Position numbers and translations under genes: made by a program. Positions 41,483 to 49,456 of a stretch of DNA of 64,000 bases are shown piece by piece. The DNA is from an uncultured Lachnospiraceae bacterium (GTDB lineage Bacteria > Bacillota > Clostridia > Lachnospirales > Lachnospiraceae). The notes below the pieces were generated by a model. That model made no database searches, was not told the DNA's origin, and saw nothing but the letters and a program-made list of their open reading frames with translations. Each line of letters starts with the position of its first letter. Position 1 is the first letter of the stretch. The DNA is taken from assembly GCA_946552115.1 (NCBI GenBank), contig CAMNRH010000007.1, positions 1-64,000 of the forward strand. The letters are read 5' to 3'.

Positions 41483-42685
41483 ATGGGAAATAAAAATATA
41501 CATTTGATTAATGAGTTACCGCACATTTATGAGCTGGAAGACATGATGGAATTTTGCAGAAAGTATGAACACATATATATCTATGGAAAAGGAGAGAATC
41601 AGGAGCTTCTTTTAAAGTATTTTGATATGTGCGAGGTAGAGATTGCCGGGTATGTGGTTACTTTTATGCGTACGGATGAGGCGCCGCTCAGATATCGTGA
41701 AATACCGGTGAAGCTTGTAGAAGAGATTTTGAGTGAGAAAGGAGTCGGTATCATTGTGGCATTGCCCGATCGTCATTATAAAAGCGTGATCCCTTTATTC
41801 AGGGAAGCCGGCTTTCAGGATTACTTTATCATGACAGAATATAATAAACGGGCGATTGCAGGGCAGGTGAAGCCAAGAGGAAAAGATCAGATGACATTTG
41901 AAATCAGTCTGGCGGATCACTGCAATCTATCCTGTCAGATGTGTGATCATTATTCGCAGTTGTCGGAAAAATGGTTTGTGGATATGGAACAGTTTGAGAA
42001 AGATATGATCCGGATGGGCGAACTTTTTGAACACGAAATTGGAGCGATTACGCTGCTGGGGGGAGAGCCGACCCTGCATGAGGATTTGATAAAATGTATC
42101 CGGATTACCCGGCGGGAATTTCCGAAAGGGGAATTGATTATACTGACGAACGGGGTATTATTGCTCGAGCTTGAGCATTCTCCGAAAGGAAATTTATGGG
42201 AAGTATGTAAAGAGAACGACGTGCATATCAGTGTGACGGTATACCCGATTAAGCTGGACTACGCTGCGATTGAGGAAAAAGGAAAAGAATATGGGGTTCC
42301 GGTATTTATGTCGTCGAATATACATGCTGAGAAGTCCATGAAGATAACAAAAATATCAGATAAACATACAATGGATCTGCAGGGGGGCGTGGAGCGTTTT
42401 TATTGTGTAAATTGCCTGTATTTTAATAAATTCAATGTGTTAAAAGACGGAAGGCTTTATATGTGTCCGGTGGCGGCGCACAGCAATATTTTTAACCATG
42501 CTTTTGACCAGAAGCTTAAGATTCGGGAGAAAGATTTCTTAGATATATATCAGATAAACAGCTGGGAGGATATTGCGGAATATTCTGCAGGCTATATACC
42601 ATTTTGCAGCTACTGTGATTTAAAACACTGGGGACATCATTCAGAATGGAAAGCAAGCAGCAAAAAAATAGAAGAGTATATATAG
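41483..42685 (+). CDS. Radical SAM protein with N-terminal Rossmann-like module (3 of 3)
   Basis: A 400-residue protein. The N-terminal 135 residues carry the module (HIYIYGKGENQELLLKYF, AGYVVTFMRTDEAPLRYREIPV). The radical SAM core follows with CNLSCQMC (Cys147, 151, 154), LGGEPTLHEDL and TNGVLL. Additional Cys pairs (YCVNCLYF, MCPVAA, FCSYCDLKHWG) near the C-terminus may hold a second cluster. GGAGGAAAGGAA precedes the ATG at 41483. It is next to the aldo/keto reductase-ferredoxin fusion, a possible electron supplier. Confidence 0.85.
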   Translation: MGNKNIHLINELPHIYELEDMMEFCRKYEHIYIYGKGENQELLLKYFDMCEVEIAGYVVTFMRTDEAPLRYREIPVKLVEEILSEKGVGIIVALPDRHYKSVIPLFREAGFQDYFIMTEYNKRAIAGQVKPRGKDQMTFEISLADHCNLSCQMCDHYSQLSEKWFVDMEQFEKDMIRMGELFEHEIGAITLLGGEPTLHEDLIKCIRITRREFPKGELIILTNGVLLLELEHSPKGNLWEVCKENDVHISVTVYPIKLDYAAIEEKGKEYGVPVFMSSNIHAEKSMKITKISDKHTMDLQGGVERFYCVNCLYFNKFNVLKDGRLYMCPVAAHSNIFNHAFDQKLKIREKDFLDIYQINSWEDIAEYSAGYIPFCSYCDLKHWGHHSEWKASSKKIEEYI

Positions 42686-42695
42686 GAGTCATGTC

Positions 42696-44129
42696 ATGAA
42701 AAAAAGATATATTGAAAAGCTGGGAATGGAGCTGTCCCCTTTGGGCTTTGGGGTTATGAGGCTGCCAATGGAAGGGGAGAATTTCCCGGGAGAGGTATTT
42801 GACCTGCTGGACCGAGCTGTGGAGGAAGGCATCAACTATTACGACACAGCGTATTTATATCAGAAAGGCAGATCAGAAAAACTGATCCGCGACGCGTTGG
42901 TGGAAAGACATGACCGCAGCCGATTTTATATTGCGGATAAGCTTCCGGTCTGGGATTGTCATAACAGGAAAGATATGGAGCGGATTTTTAAAGAACAGCT
43001 GGGGCGTCTGGGAGTGGAGGAGATTGATTTTTATCTTCTGCACGGACTGCATAAGGATAGCTGGAATTCGGTTTATGAGGCCGGAGTTCTGGATTTCTTA
43101 GAAGAGAAAAGAAAGAGCGGGCAGATTCATAAGGTCGGATTTTCCTTTCATGATACGTTAGAAATATTAAAACAGATTGAGAGGGTTTATGGTTGGGATT
43201 TTATTCAGCTGCAGATTAATTATTACGATTGGGAAGCAATACGCGCAAAGGGAAATTATGAGTATCTGGAGGAAAAAGGGATTCCATGTATGGTTATGGA
43301 GCCGGTCGGCGGCGGAAGATTAAGCGTTTTGCCTGAAAAGGCGGAAAAGTTTCTGAAGACGTTTCATCCGGATTGGTCGAGCGCTGCATGGGCGATGCGG
43401 TATGTGGCGTCGCTGTCTGATGTAGCGGTTATTTTATCCGGCATGAACGACGAGACTCAGCTTATGGATAATATTTTGCAGTTTCAGGATTTTCAGCCGT
43501 TGACGGAGAAAGAAAAGGAAGCGCTTTCGGAAGTTAATGCTGTGATTGATTCGCATCAGGCAGTGCCGTGTAGCGGATGCCGGTATTGCATGGACGTCTG
43601 TCCGAAAGGGGTGGATATTCCGCAGATTTTCAAACGATATAATGATTCTTGTTTATTTGAGAACATAGCGCCTTTTGACGGCGAGTATTTTACACATGTT
43701 CCGAAAGGAAGGAGAGGGGATTCCTGCATTCAGTGTAATCAGTGCAGTAAAAGGTGTCCGCAGAAAATAAATATTCCAGAAGAAATAGAACGGATTCATA
43801 AGTATGCGATAGATTTAACCCTGGACATGGAAGAAGAGGAGCTGGATCATTTTCTTCAAAAGCATAGAGGAAAAAAATGTATATGCTTTGGCGCAGGATT
43901 ACGGGGAATGAGAGCAAAAGAGTTTCTGATAAAAGAAGGGCTTGAAGTTCTGTATTTTTGTGATAATGACAGTAAGAAATGGGGGTCTTTCTGGGACGGC
44001 GTTAAGGTCATTAGCCCAGAAGAGTCGAAAGCTTTATATGAAAAGGATGGGATACCGATTCTGGTTACAAGTAATTACAGTAAAGAGATCAGAAAGCAGC
44101 TTAAAAATATGAATATTCATTGTTGGTAA
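42696..44129 (+). CDS. Aldo/keto reductase with 4Fe-4S domain and C-terminal Rossmann-like module
   Basis: A 477-residue fusion. Residues 1-285 are an aldo/keto reductase (LGMELSPLGFGVMRLPM, NYYDTAYLYQKG, FYLLHG). Residues 288-365 hold two cluster motifs, CSGCRYCMDVCP and CIQCNQCSKRCP, for [4Fe-4S]. Residues 385-477 are the recurring module (CICFGAGLRGMRAKEFL, FCDNDSKKWGSFWDGVKVI). The first two domains occur together in known clostridial aldo/keto reductases; the third addition is unusual. AGGAG precedes the start. It could pass electrons to the radical SAM proteins. Confidence 0.88.
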   Translation: MKKRYIEKLGMELSPLGFGVMRLPMEGENFPGEVFDLLDRAVEEGINYYDTAYLYQKGRSEKLIRDALVERHDRSRFYIADKLPVWDCHNRKDMERIFKEQLGRLGVEEIDFYLLHGLHKDSWNSVYEAGVLDFLEEKRKSGQIHKVGFSFHDTLEILKQIERVYGWDFIQLQINYYDWEAIRAKGNYEYLEEKGIPCMVMEPVGGGRLSVLPEKAEKFLKTFHPDWSSAAWAMRYVASLSDVAVILSGMNDETQLMDNILQFQDFQPLTEKEKEALSEVNAVIDSHQAVPCSGCRYCMDVCPKGVDIPQIFKRYNDSCLFENIAPFDGEYFTHVPKGRRGDSCIQCNQCSKRCPQKINIPEEIERIHKYAIDLTLDMEEEELDHFLQKHRGKKCICFGAGLRGMRAKEFLIKEGLEVLYFCDNDSKKWGSFWDGVKVISPEESKALYEKDGIPILVTSNYSKEIRKQLKNMNIHCW

Positions 44130-44146
44130 TGAGGTGACGCGGATAT

Positions 44147-45793
44147 ATGGTATCGGTAATTGTTCCTGTATATAACACAGAGAAGTATCTGGATGAATGT
44201 ATCAGAACGATTGTGAACCAGACCTATAAAAATCTGGAGATTATTTTAATTAATGACGGTTCCACGGATGGCTCCGGCGCAATATGTAAAAGATGGGAAG
44301 AAGCCGACCAGAGGATACGGTATATTGAGAAAGAAAATGAGGGGCAGGGGGTTACCAGAAATTTGGGTATCGCGAAAGCGTCCGGGGAGTATATTCTCTT
44401 TGTAGATTCGGATGATTATCTGGATGAAACTTTGATTGAAAAAGCGTTCGGACATATGACAGAACAGAAAGCAGATATATGTGTTTTTGCGCATTATGGG
44501 TTGGATGAGGATGAAATTGTTGACGAAACTCTGCTGTCATATAAGCTTCTGGAAGGAGCATGCGTAAAAGAGAATAGAGCGTTGTTGTCAAATATGATGC
44601 CCGTATTATGGGATAAGTTGTTTTCCTCCGCATTAATGAAAGGTACAGATATCCAGATGAGCAACCGAATATGTGAGGATCTTGTGTTTAATGCACGGCT
44701 GTATGTCAGAGCACAGCGGATTTGTATGCTTGATGTTCCTCTGTATTATTATCGATATAAACGAAAAGGGAATTTATCAACAAGCTATGACCGTTATCTT
44801 GAGGTAGCGCAAAGTATTAGTGAATTAAATGAGGTATTTATACAGGAAAGAAAATTCGAAGAATATTGGATTCAGCTATACGATATAGCGGTTACAATGT
44901 TCAAGGACATTTTACTGCGTGTCGGGAAACGTATGGATTTAGATGTGCCGGCGGAAATCAGAGGCCGATATTCGGAATTCTGGCGTGTTTATAAAAACTG
45001 TCTGGAGCAGTGGTTTTCTGAATATCTGGATATAGGATTACAGGAAAAGCGGTATGCGCTGATTGGAAGCTATAATTTACGGATAGTGCTGCACCGTTTT
45101 TTGCTGGACGAGAATCTTTTGAGGGAAGATTATGGATATAGCAGCATTGTTAGTCTGATGTCTGATTCCGCTGTTCAGGAAATATCTTTAGAGGAAATTG
45201 AGCTCAGCAATGCGTATCGAAAGAGATGCGTGGAACAGGATATCGGGAAAACCTTTTGTGAACAGGAGAGGCTTCCGGAAGCAGATTATCTTGTAGTTGA
45301 TTTACTGGATGAAATTTGGAGCCTGAAAAGAATCCGGGATGACAGTTATATTACGGAATCCCCGTTTTTACAGAAAGCAGGAATTTCGAAGCTGGAAAGC
45401 TATGAAAGGCTTCCGTTTTTACATGAAAGCAGAAGAGATCTGTTTAAAAAATATATGACAGCTTTTGTGGAGAAAGTAAAAGCGTTCCGTGGTTCTGTGA
45501 TTGTAATCAGGAATTTCCTGTGTGAAAAGCATGGAAAATATTATGATTTGTTTACAGAATATGACGATCTGCAGGAGATAAAAGAAATCAATCAGGAGCT
45601 GGAATGGTATTATCAGTATTTTATTTCCTGCCTGCCAGAAAGTATTGTGGTTGATTCTTCTGAATTTCCGGAATTTGTATTCACTCAGGAAGATTTTCCG
45701 TTTGGCTGTGAACCGTTTTATTATAATGAGGGTTATTACAATAGGATGGCTATTGAAATAAACCGGCGGATACGGGATAGTAAAGGACATTGA
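44147..45793 (+). CDS. Family 2 glycosyltransferase with DUF6270-like C-terminus
   Basis: A 548-residue enzyme. The GT-A domain (residues 1-230) has VSVIVPVYNTEKYLDECI, INDGSTDGSG and the metal-binding LFVDSDDYLD. The C-terminal part (about 380-548), YLVVDLLDEIWSLKRI ... SIVVDSSEFPEFVFTQEDFPFGCEPFYYNE, resembles DUF6270 of capsule proteins, whose role is unknown. The start follows GAGGTGA. Its stop is six bases upstream of the small gene of the second cassette. Confidence 0.88.
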   Translation: MVSVIVPVYNTEKYLDECIRTIVNQTYKNLEIILINDGSTDGSGAICKRWEEADQRIRYIEKENEGQGVTRNLGIAKASGEYILFVDSDDYLDETLIEKAFGHMTEQKADICVFAHYGLDEDEIVDETLLSYKLLEGACVKENRALLSNMMPVLWDKLFSSALMKGTDIQMSNRICEDLVFNARLYVRAQRICMLDVPLYYYRYKRKGNLSTSYDRYLEVAQSISELNEVFIQERKFEEYWIQLYDIAVTMFKDILLRVGKRMDLDVPAEIRGRYSEFWRVYKNCLEQWFSEYLDIGLQEKRYALIGSYNLRIVLHRFLLDENLLREDYGYSSIVSLMSDSAVQEISLEEIELSNAYRKRCVEQDIGKTFCEQERLPEADYLVVDLLDEIWSLKRIRDDSYITESPFLQKAGISKLESYERLPFLHESRRDLFKKYMTAFVEKVKAFRGSVIVIRNFLCEKHGKYYDLFTEYDDLQEIKEINQELEWYYQYFISCLPESIVVDSSEFPEFVFTQEDFPFGCEPFYYNEGYYNRMAIEINRRIRDSKGH

Positions 45794-45798
45794 AAAAG

Positions 45799-46164
45799 AT
45801 GTGTGAAGATATTTTAAAAGATCTGGAGACTGATTTGGAGGAATATAATGAGATTTTTCTTGTTTCGGGGACAGAGGAGTTTCAGGATAAAATCGTGGAC
45901 AGCCTTTTTGAGACACGAAATAAAAAGCATGACAAAATTTTAGTTCTGGCCTCTTTGGAAAAGAAGCCGGTAGAAAAAACAGCAGTCGTGTACCGGCAGA
46001 TTGGGGAGGAAGCAGCAAATTACCTTTGCGGGCTGTATTATATGTATGAATTTTCCAATCGGTTTCATCTTATTTCAAAAATGAATATCTGCGGGAGTCT
46101 ATTTTGCCTGGAGGATACCGGAGTAATTAAATTTGAGGAAGTAAAAGCTATTTGGACGAGGTGA
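45799..46164 (+). CDS. Hypothetical protein paired with GT9-like enzyme (copy B)
   Basis: A 121-residue protein, related to the one at 39717 by its C-terminal LYYMYEFSNRFHLISK and GVIKFEEVKAIW. The N-terminus (DILKDLETDLEEYNEIFLVSGTEEFQDKIVDSLFETR) is acidic. No known domain. The ATG at 45799 is preferred over a TTG at 45790, though the ribosome site (AAGGA) is weak. The next gene starts 6 bases after its stop. Confidence 0.5.
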   Translation: MCEDILKDLETDLEEYNEIFLVSGTEEFQDKIVDSLFETRNKKHDKILVLASLEKKPVEKTAVVYRQIGEEAANYLCGLYYMYEFSNRFHLISKMNICGSLFCLEDTGVIKFEEVKAIWTR

Positions 46165-46170
46165 GCGGGA

Positions 46171-47409
46171 ATGGAAGTGCAGTATTATAAAGAAATGCGG
46201 GACCGTTTTCATGAATTGAATCAAAGCGGTATACTTAAACAAAAGAAGATTTTCCTTTTCGGCCACTGCAATGCCACAGAGGAACTGGCAAAACTATTAG
46301 AAGAGAATGAGTATGCTGCGGCAGCGATTCTGGATAATAATACGGCGAAGCACGGAAAAATATATCAGGGCATTCCGGTTGTTCCTCCGAGCGCGGTTTT
46401 ATCGGAAGCTGCCGATAGTGTCATCGTCTGTATTGTAACGCGGTTTTACGAAGCGATGCATGCCCAGCTCAGGTCGCTTGGCTTCACCGGAGAAATCCGA
46501 AAGCTGGTGGATTACAATACCTATGCGGAATACTCTCTTTCAGAGGAAACGATAAAAAGAAAATGGAAGCGCATAGAGCGTGGGAAGAATTCGGTGGATG
46601 GGCTTGAAAGAAAGTATCCGTTTCATTTTCGCATCTTCTGTCCGTTTTCAGCATTGGGAGACGTATATTTTTGTATGTCATATCTGCCGTATTTTCTAAG
46701 GAGGCGTGGGAAAAAGGATTATATTGTATGCGTTCCCGGCAATGCCTGTGCAAAGGTAGTTTCTCTTTTTGACGACTGCCCGGTTGAGATAATGCCGCAG
46801 AAAGAGTTAGATGCAGCGATTCAGGCAGAACTGTATCTGCAGGATGAAAATGCTTTTATTGCCCATCAGGACAGGCCTTATGTCGTGAATATATCAAAGG
46901 CGCTATATCTGCAAAAGATTCCGCTGGAGAAAATCTATTGCTGCGGAGTGTTCGGTCTTCCTGAGGAAACGAAGCCGATCGCTCCGAAAAGATGGAAAGA
47001 GTATGGAGATTTGGACAGAATTGATAAACATCATGCTGTAATTTTTTCTCCTTATGCAAAGTCGGTGACGGCGCTGCCGGAAGCAGTCTGGGAGGAGATC
47101 GTATCTGACTATTCAGAACAGGGATATCAGGTTTTTACAAATGTTACAGGAGACGAGGAGCCGCTTAAGGGTACGATATCTATCAGCCCGGATATCTGTG
47201 AGATGAGGTCTGTGGTGGAGAGAGCCGGAACCTTTATCGGAATCCGCAGCGGCATGTGCGACGTAATCCGGACAGCGGATTGCCGGAAAGTGGCGCTTTA
47301 TCCGGACTATCATTATTGTGACACACAGTGGAAATCTATAGATATATATGCAATTGACGGATTTGAGAATATAGTTGTAAAGGAAGATTTTGTATGGAAG
47401 AGAAGTTGA
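46171..47409 (+). CDS. GT9-like protein with N-terminal Rossmann-like module (copy B)
   Basis: A 412-residue protein parallel to the one at 40179: residues 25-130 form the module (KIFLFGHCNATEELAKLL, AILDNNTAKHGKIYQGIPVV), then CPFSALGDVYFCMSYLPYFL, VIFSPYAKSVTALPEAVWEEIVSDYSEQGY and TFIGIRSGMCDVIRTADCRKVALYP. GAGGTGAGCGGGA precedes the start. The 3' end overlaps the HAD gene by 16 bases. Confidence 0.7.
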   Translation: MEVQYYKEMRDRFHELNQSGILKQKKIFLFGHCNATEELAKLLEENEYAAAAILDNNTAKHGKIYQGIPVVPPSAVLSEAADSVIVCIVTRFYEAMHAQLRSLGFTGEIRKLVDYNTYAEYSLSEETIKRKWKRIERGKNSVDGLERKYPFHFRIFCPFSALGDVYFCMSYLPYFLRRRGKKDYIVCVPGNACAKVVSLFDDCPVEIMPQKELDAAIQAELYLQDENAFIAHQDRPYVVNISKALYLQKIPLEKIYCCGVFGLPEETKPIAPKRWKEYGDLDRIDKHHAVIFSPYAKSVTALPEAVWEEIVSDYSEQGYQVFTNVTGDEEPLKGTISISPDICEMRSVVERAGTFIGIRSGMCDVIRTADCRKVALYPDYHYCDTQWKSIDIYAIDGFENIVVKEDFVWKRS

Positions 47410-47765
47410 TTTTATCTACATTGCCGAAAACATGGATTTTTGACCTGGATGGGACGCTTGTGAAGCATAATGGATATAAGCTGGATGGGAAAGATACGCT
47501 TCTTGCGGGCGTAAAGGAGTATTTATCAGGGATTCCAAAGGAAGATAAGATTATTCTGTTTACCTCCCGAACCGAAGAATATAAGGAGCTCACATGTAAG
47601 TTTCTCAGGGAAAATAATATTCGGTATGATCAAATACTTTTTGATATGCCGATGGGAGAAAGAATTGTTGTGAATGACAGAAAGCCGTCGGGGATTGATA
47701 TGGCAGTGGCGTTAAATATGGATAGAGATGATTTTAAGGTGCCCCGGATTGTGCGGGAAAAGTAA
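47394..47765 (+). CDS. HAD-family phosphatase
   Basis: A 123-residue HAD hydrolase with WIFDLDGTLVKHNGY (nucleophile Asp), LFTSRTEEYKEL and GERIVVNDRKPSG as the last motif. Similar small phosphatases are found in polysaccharide loci, removing phosphate from a sugar intermediate. With the SIS isomerase and the kinase-nucleotidyltransferase it completes a heptose-like set (isomerase, kinase, phosphatase, nucleotidyltransferase). AAAGGAAG precedes the start. It is the last gene of the plus-strand run and is followed by a hairpin. Confidence 0.88.
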   Translation: MEEKLILSTLPKTWIFDLDGTLVKHNGYKLDGKDTLLAGVKEYLSGIPKEDKIILFTSRTEEYKELTCKFLRENNIRYDQILFDMPMGERIVVNDRKPSGIDMAVALNMDRDDFKVPRIVREK

Positions 47766-47774
47766 TGGCAGAAA

Positions 47775-47809
47775 GCGAAAGAACCCGCTGTTGCGGCAAG
47801 TCCTTTCGC
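47775..47809. terminator. Stem-loop after the HAD gene
   Basis: GCGAAAG and CTTTCGC enclose a second small stem CCGC-TGTT-GCGG. There is no immediate U-run, so terminator function is uncertain; it also lies just downstream of the small minus-strand gene. Confidence 0.45.
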
Positions 47810-47824
47810 GGAATAAATCATTTT

Positions 47825-47959
47825 TCATTTTTTTGCGCGGAGTTTTTCGATATATTCAGCTAGTTCCTCCATTGTCTGAATTTTAGATAAATCATCAATG
47901 ATTAGCTGACGCTCTAATTTTTCAGCCAGCTCTTTGATTATTTCACCTTGCGTTGGCAT
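47825..47959 (-). CDS. Small 44-residue helical protein
   Basis: A 44-codon gene with an excellent GGAGGG ribosome site eight bases before ATG 47959. The product starts MPTQGEIIKELAEKLERQ and ends EYIEKLRAKK; it is predicted to be almost all helix with a regular Leu/Ile spacing, like a small coiled-coil or antitoxin-like peptide. No homologue is recognised. It runs opposite to the glycan genes on both sides. Confidence 0.6.
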   Translation of the reverse strand: MPTQGEIIKELAEKLERQLIIDDLSKIQTMEELAEYIEKLRAKK

Positions 47960-48062
47960 GCAATTCCCTCCTTTTATTGAAATAGTTTTATTATGCGGTT
48001 GTTTTATTATGTGTATTGTAACATATATTTAAATCTGCCGCCACACTATTATAGCTTGAATC

Positions 48063-48110
48063 AACAGTCCCGAGTTGTTATACTATAAACAACGGGCTGT
48101 TTTGTGTTTT
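48063..48110 (+). terminator. Hairpin with T-rich tail
   Basis: AACAG-CCCG-TTGTT on the left arm (with small bulges) pairs with AACAA-CGGG-CTGTT on the right, loop ATACTATA, then TTGTGTTTT. Read as an intrinsic terminator between the 44-residue gene region and the pseudogene. Confidence 0.55.
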
Positions 48111-48152
48111 AGACATAAAGAATGAAAATAGGCGTGTGGGGATTGGGATCAT

Positions 48153-48529
48153 ATGGGAATATTTTTAAATAGCCGGATGCCATATACGGATTATAGCGGA
48201 ATGGCTGCTGACACATATTTTGTTGATAAATCAGAATTGATTGCGGATTTGCTTCCGGCGTTGGGAAAGAAGAATTCTATTATATACGGAATGATATTGT
48301 GTCTGTGAGAGACGACCCGGTGTTGATGGCGGCGGGAGAGCGAATTCCGATTATACTGCAGGGGTATGCCGCTACGGGGACGGAGCTTAAGACCCGAAAT
48401 CAGAGCTATTCCGCGATGGTAGTGTACGAACTTCTTACCTATGAGAATAGAGAGGTTTTTATCCCTAATAGGGAATTAATGAGTAAGTATAATGAGTTAT
48501 TACTGACAAATGATTATTTCAAATCATAA
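48153..48529 (+). pseudogene. Internally deleted AAA-ATPase-like gene
   Basis: The first 42 codons (MGIFLNSRMPYTDYSG ... YFVDKSELIADLLPALGKKN) match the start of the common AAA-ATPase-like/PD-(D/E)XK proteins of Clostridia. The reading frame then stops at 48308, while a second frame, open from about 48270, carries a later part (NDIVSVRDDPVLMAAGERIPI ... FIPNRELMSKYNELLL). The P-loop and most of the ATPase are missing. An internal deletion with frameshift left this remnant immediately before rfbA. Confidence 0.8.
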
Positions 48530-48547
48530 ATCACAGGAGATACACAT

Positions 48548-49435
48548 ATGAAAGGCATTATTCTTGCCGGAGGTTCCGGCACACGGCTTTACCCTCTTAC
48601 AAAGGTAACCTCGAAGCAGCTGCTTCCTATCTATGATAAGCCGATGGTTTATTATCCGATGTCGGTTCTTATGAATGCTGGAATCCGGGATATTTTGATC
48701 ATTTCCACAGTACAGGATACTCCTCGTTTCGAGGAATTATTGGGCGACGGCAGGCAGTTTGGCGTTCGTCTGTCATATGCTGTTCAACCAAGCCCGGACG
48801 GACTTGCGCAGGCATTTATTATAGGGGAAAACTTTATCGGCAATGACACGGCGGCGATGGTTTTGGGGGACAATATTTTTGCTGGGCACGGTCTTACAAA
48901 GCGTTTAAAAAGAGCGGTAGAGAATGCGGAAACCGGACAGGGTGCGACGATATTCGGGTATTATGTAGACGATCCGGAGCGGTTCGGTATTGTAGAATTT
49001 GACAGGGACGGACATGTGATTTCGATCGAGGAGAAGCCGGAAAAGCCAAAAAGCAATTATTGTGTGACCGGTTTATATTTTTATGATAACCGGGCGGTGG
49101 AATATGCGAAGCAATTGAAGCCCTCCGGGCGCGGGGAGCTTGAAATCACCGATTTGAATCGAATTTATCTTGAGCAGGGAGCATTAAATGTTGAGCTTTT
49201 GGGACAGGGCTTTACCTGGATGGATACGGGAACACATGAAAGTCTGGTGGACGCGACGAATTTTGTGAAAACGGTCGAACAGCATCAGCACAGAAAGATT
49301 GCATGTCTGGAGGAGATTGCGTATCTGAACGGCTGGATTGGCAGGGAGGATGTTTATAAGGTATACAAGGGATTGAAAGGAAATCAGTATGGGAAGTATC
49401 TGAAAGACGTACTGGACGGGAAATATCTGGAATAG
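48548..49435 (+). CDS. rfbA: Glucose-1-phosphate thymidylyltransferase RfbA
   Basis: A 295-residue enzyme that makes dTDP-glucose, the first step of dTDP-L-rhamnose synthesis. Near-complete family motifs: [26 protein letters not shown] with the catalytic Lys/Arg region, [22 protein letters not shown] and [18 protein letters not shown] precedes the start. The rest of the pathway (rfbD, rfbC, rfbB) lies at 51071, 51988 and 55109. Confidence 0.97.
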   Translation: MKGIILAGGSGTRLYPLTKVTSKQLLPIYDKPMVYYPMSVLMNAGIRDILIISTVQDTPRFEELLGDGRQFGVRLSYAVQPSPDGLAQAFIIGENFIGNDTAAMVLGDNIFAGHGLTKRLKRAVENAETGQGATIFGYYVDDPERFGIVEFDRDGHVISIEEKPEKPKSNYCVTGLYFYDNRAVEYAKQLKPSGRGELEITDLNRIYLEQGALNVELLGQGFTWMDTGTHESLVDATNFVKTVEQHQHRKIACLEEIAYLNGWIGREDVYKVYKGLKGNQYGKYLKDVLDGKYLE

Positions 49436-49456
49436 CGGGATAAGGAGTGAACAGAT

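Noticed and set aside
45419..46018. Minus-strand 199-codon open frame
   Set aside because: It lies fully across the GT2/DUF6270 gene and its neighbour, has no ribosome site and reads as shadow sequence (many Tyr/Phe/Ile/Pro).
47765..48152. Insertion sequence or attachment site next to the pseudogene
   Set aside because: No transposase, no terminal inverted repeats with target duplication and no tRNA were seen; only hairpins and the 44-codon gene.
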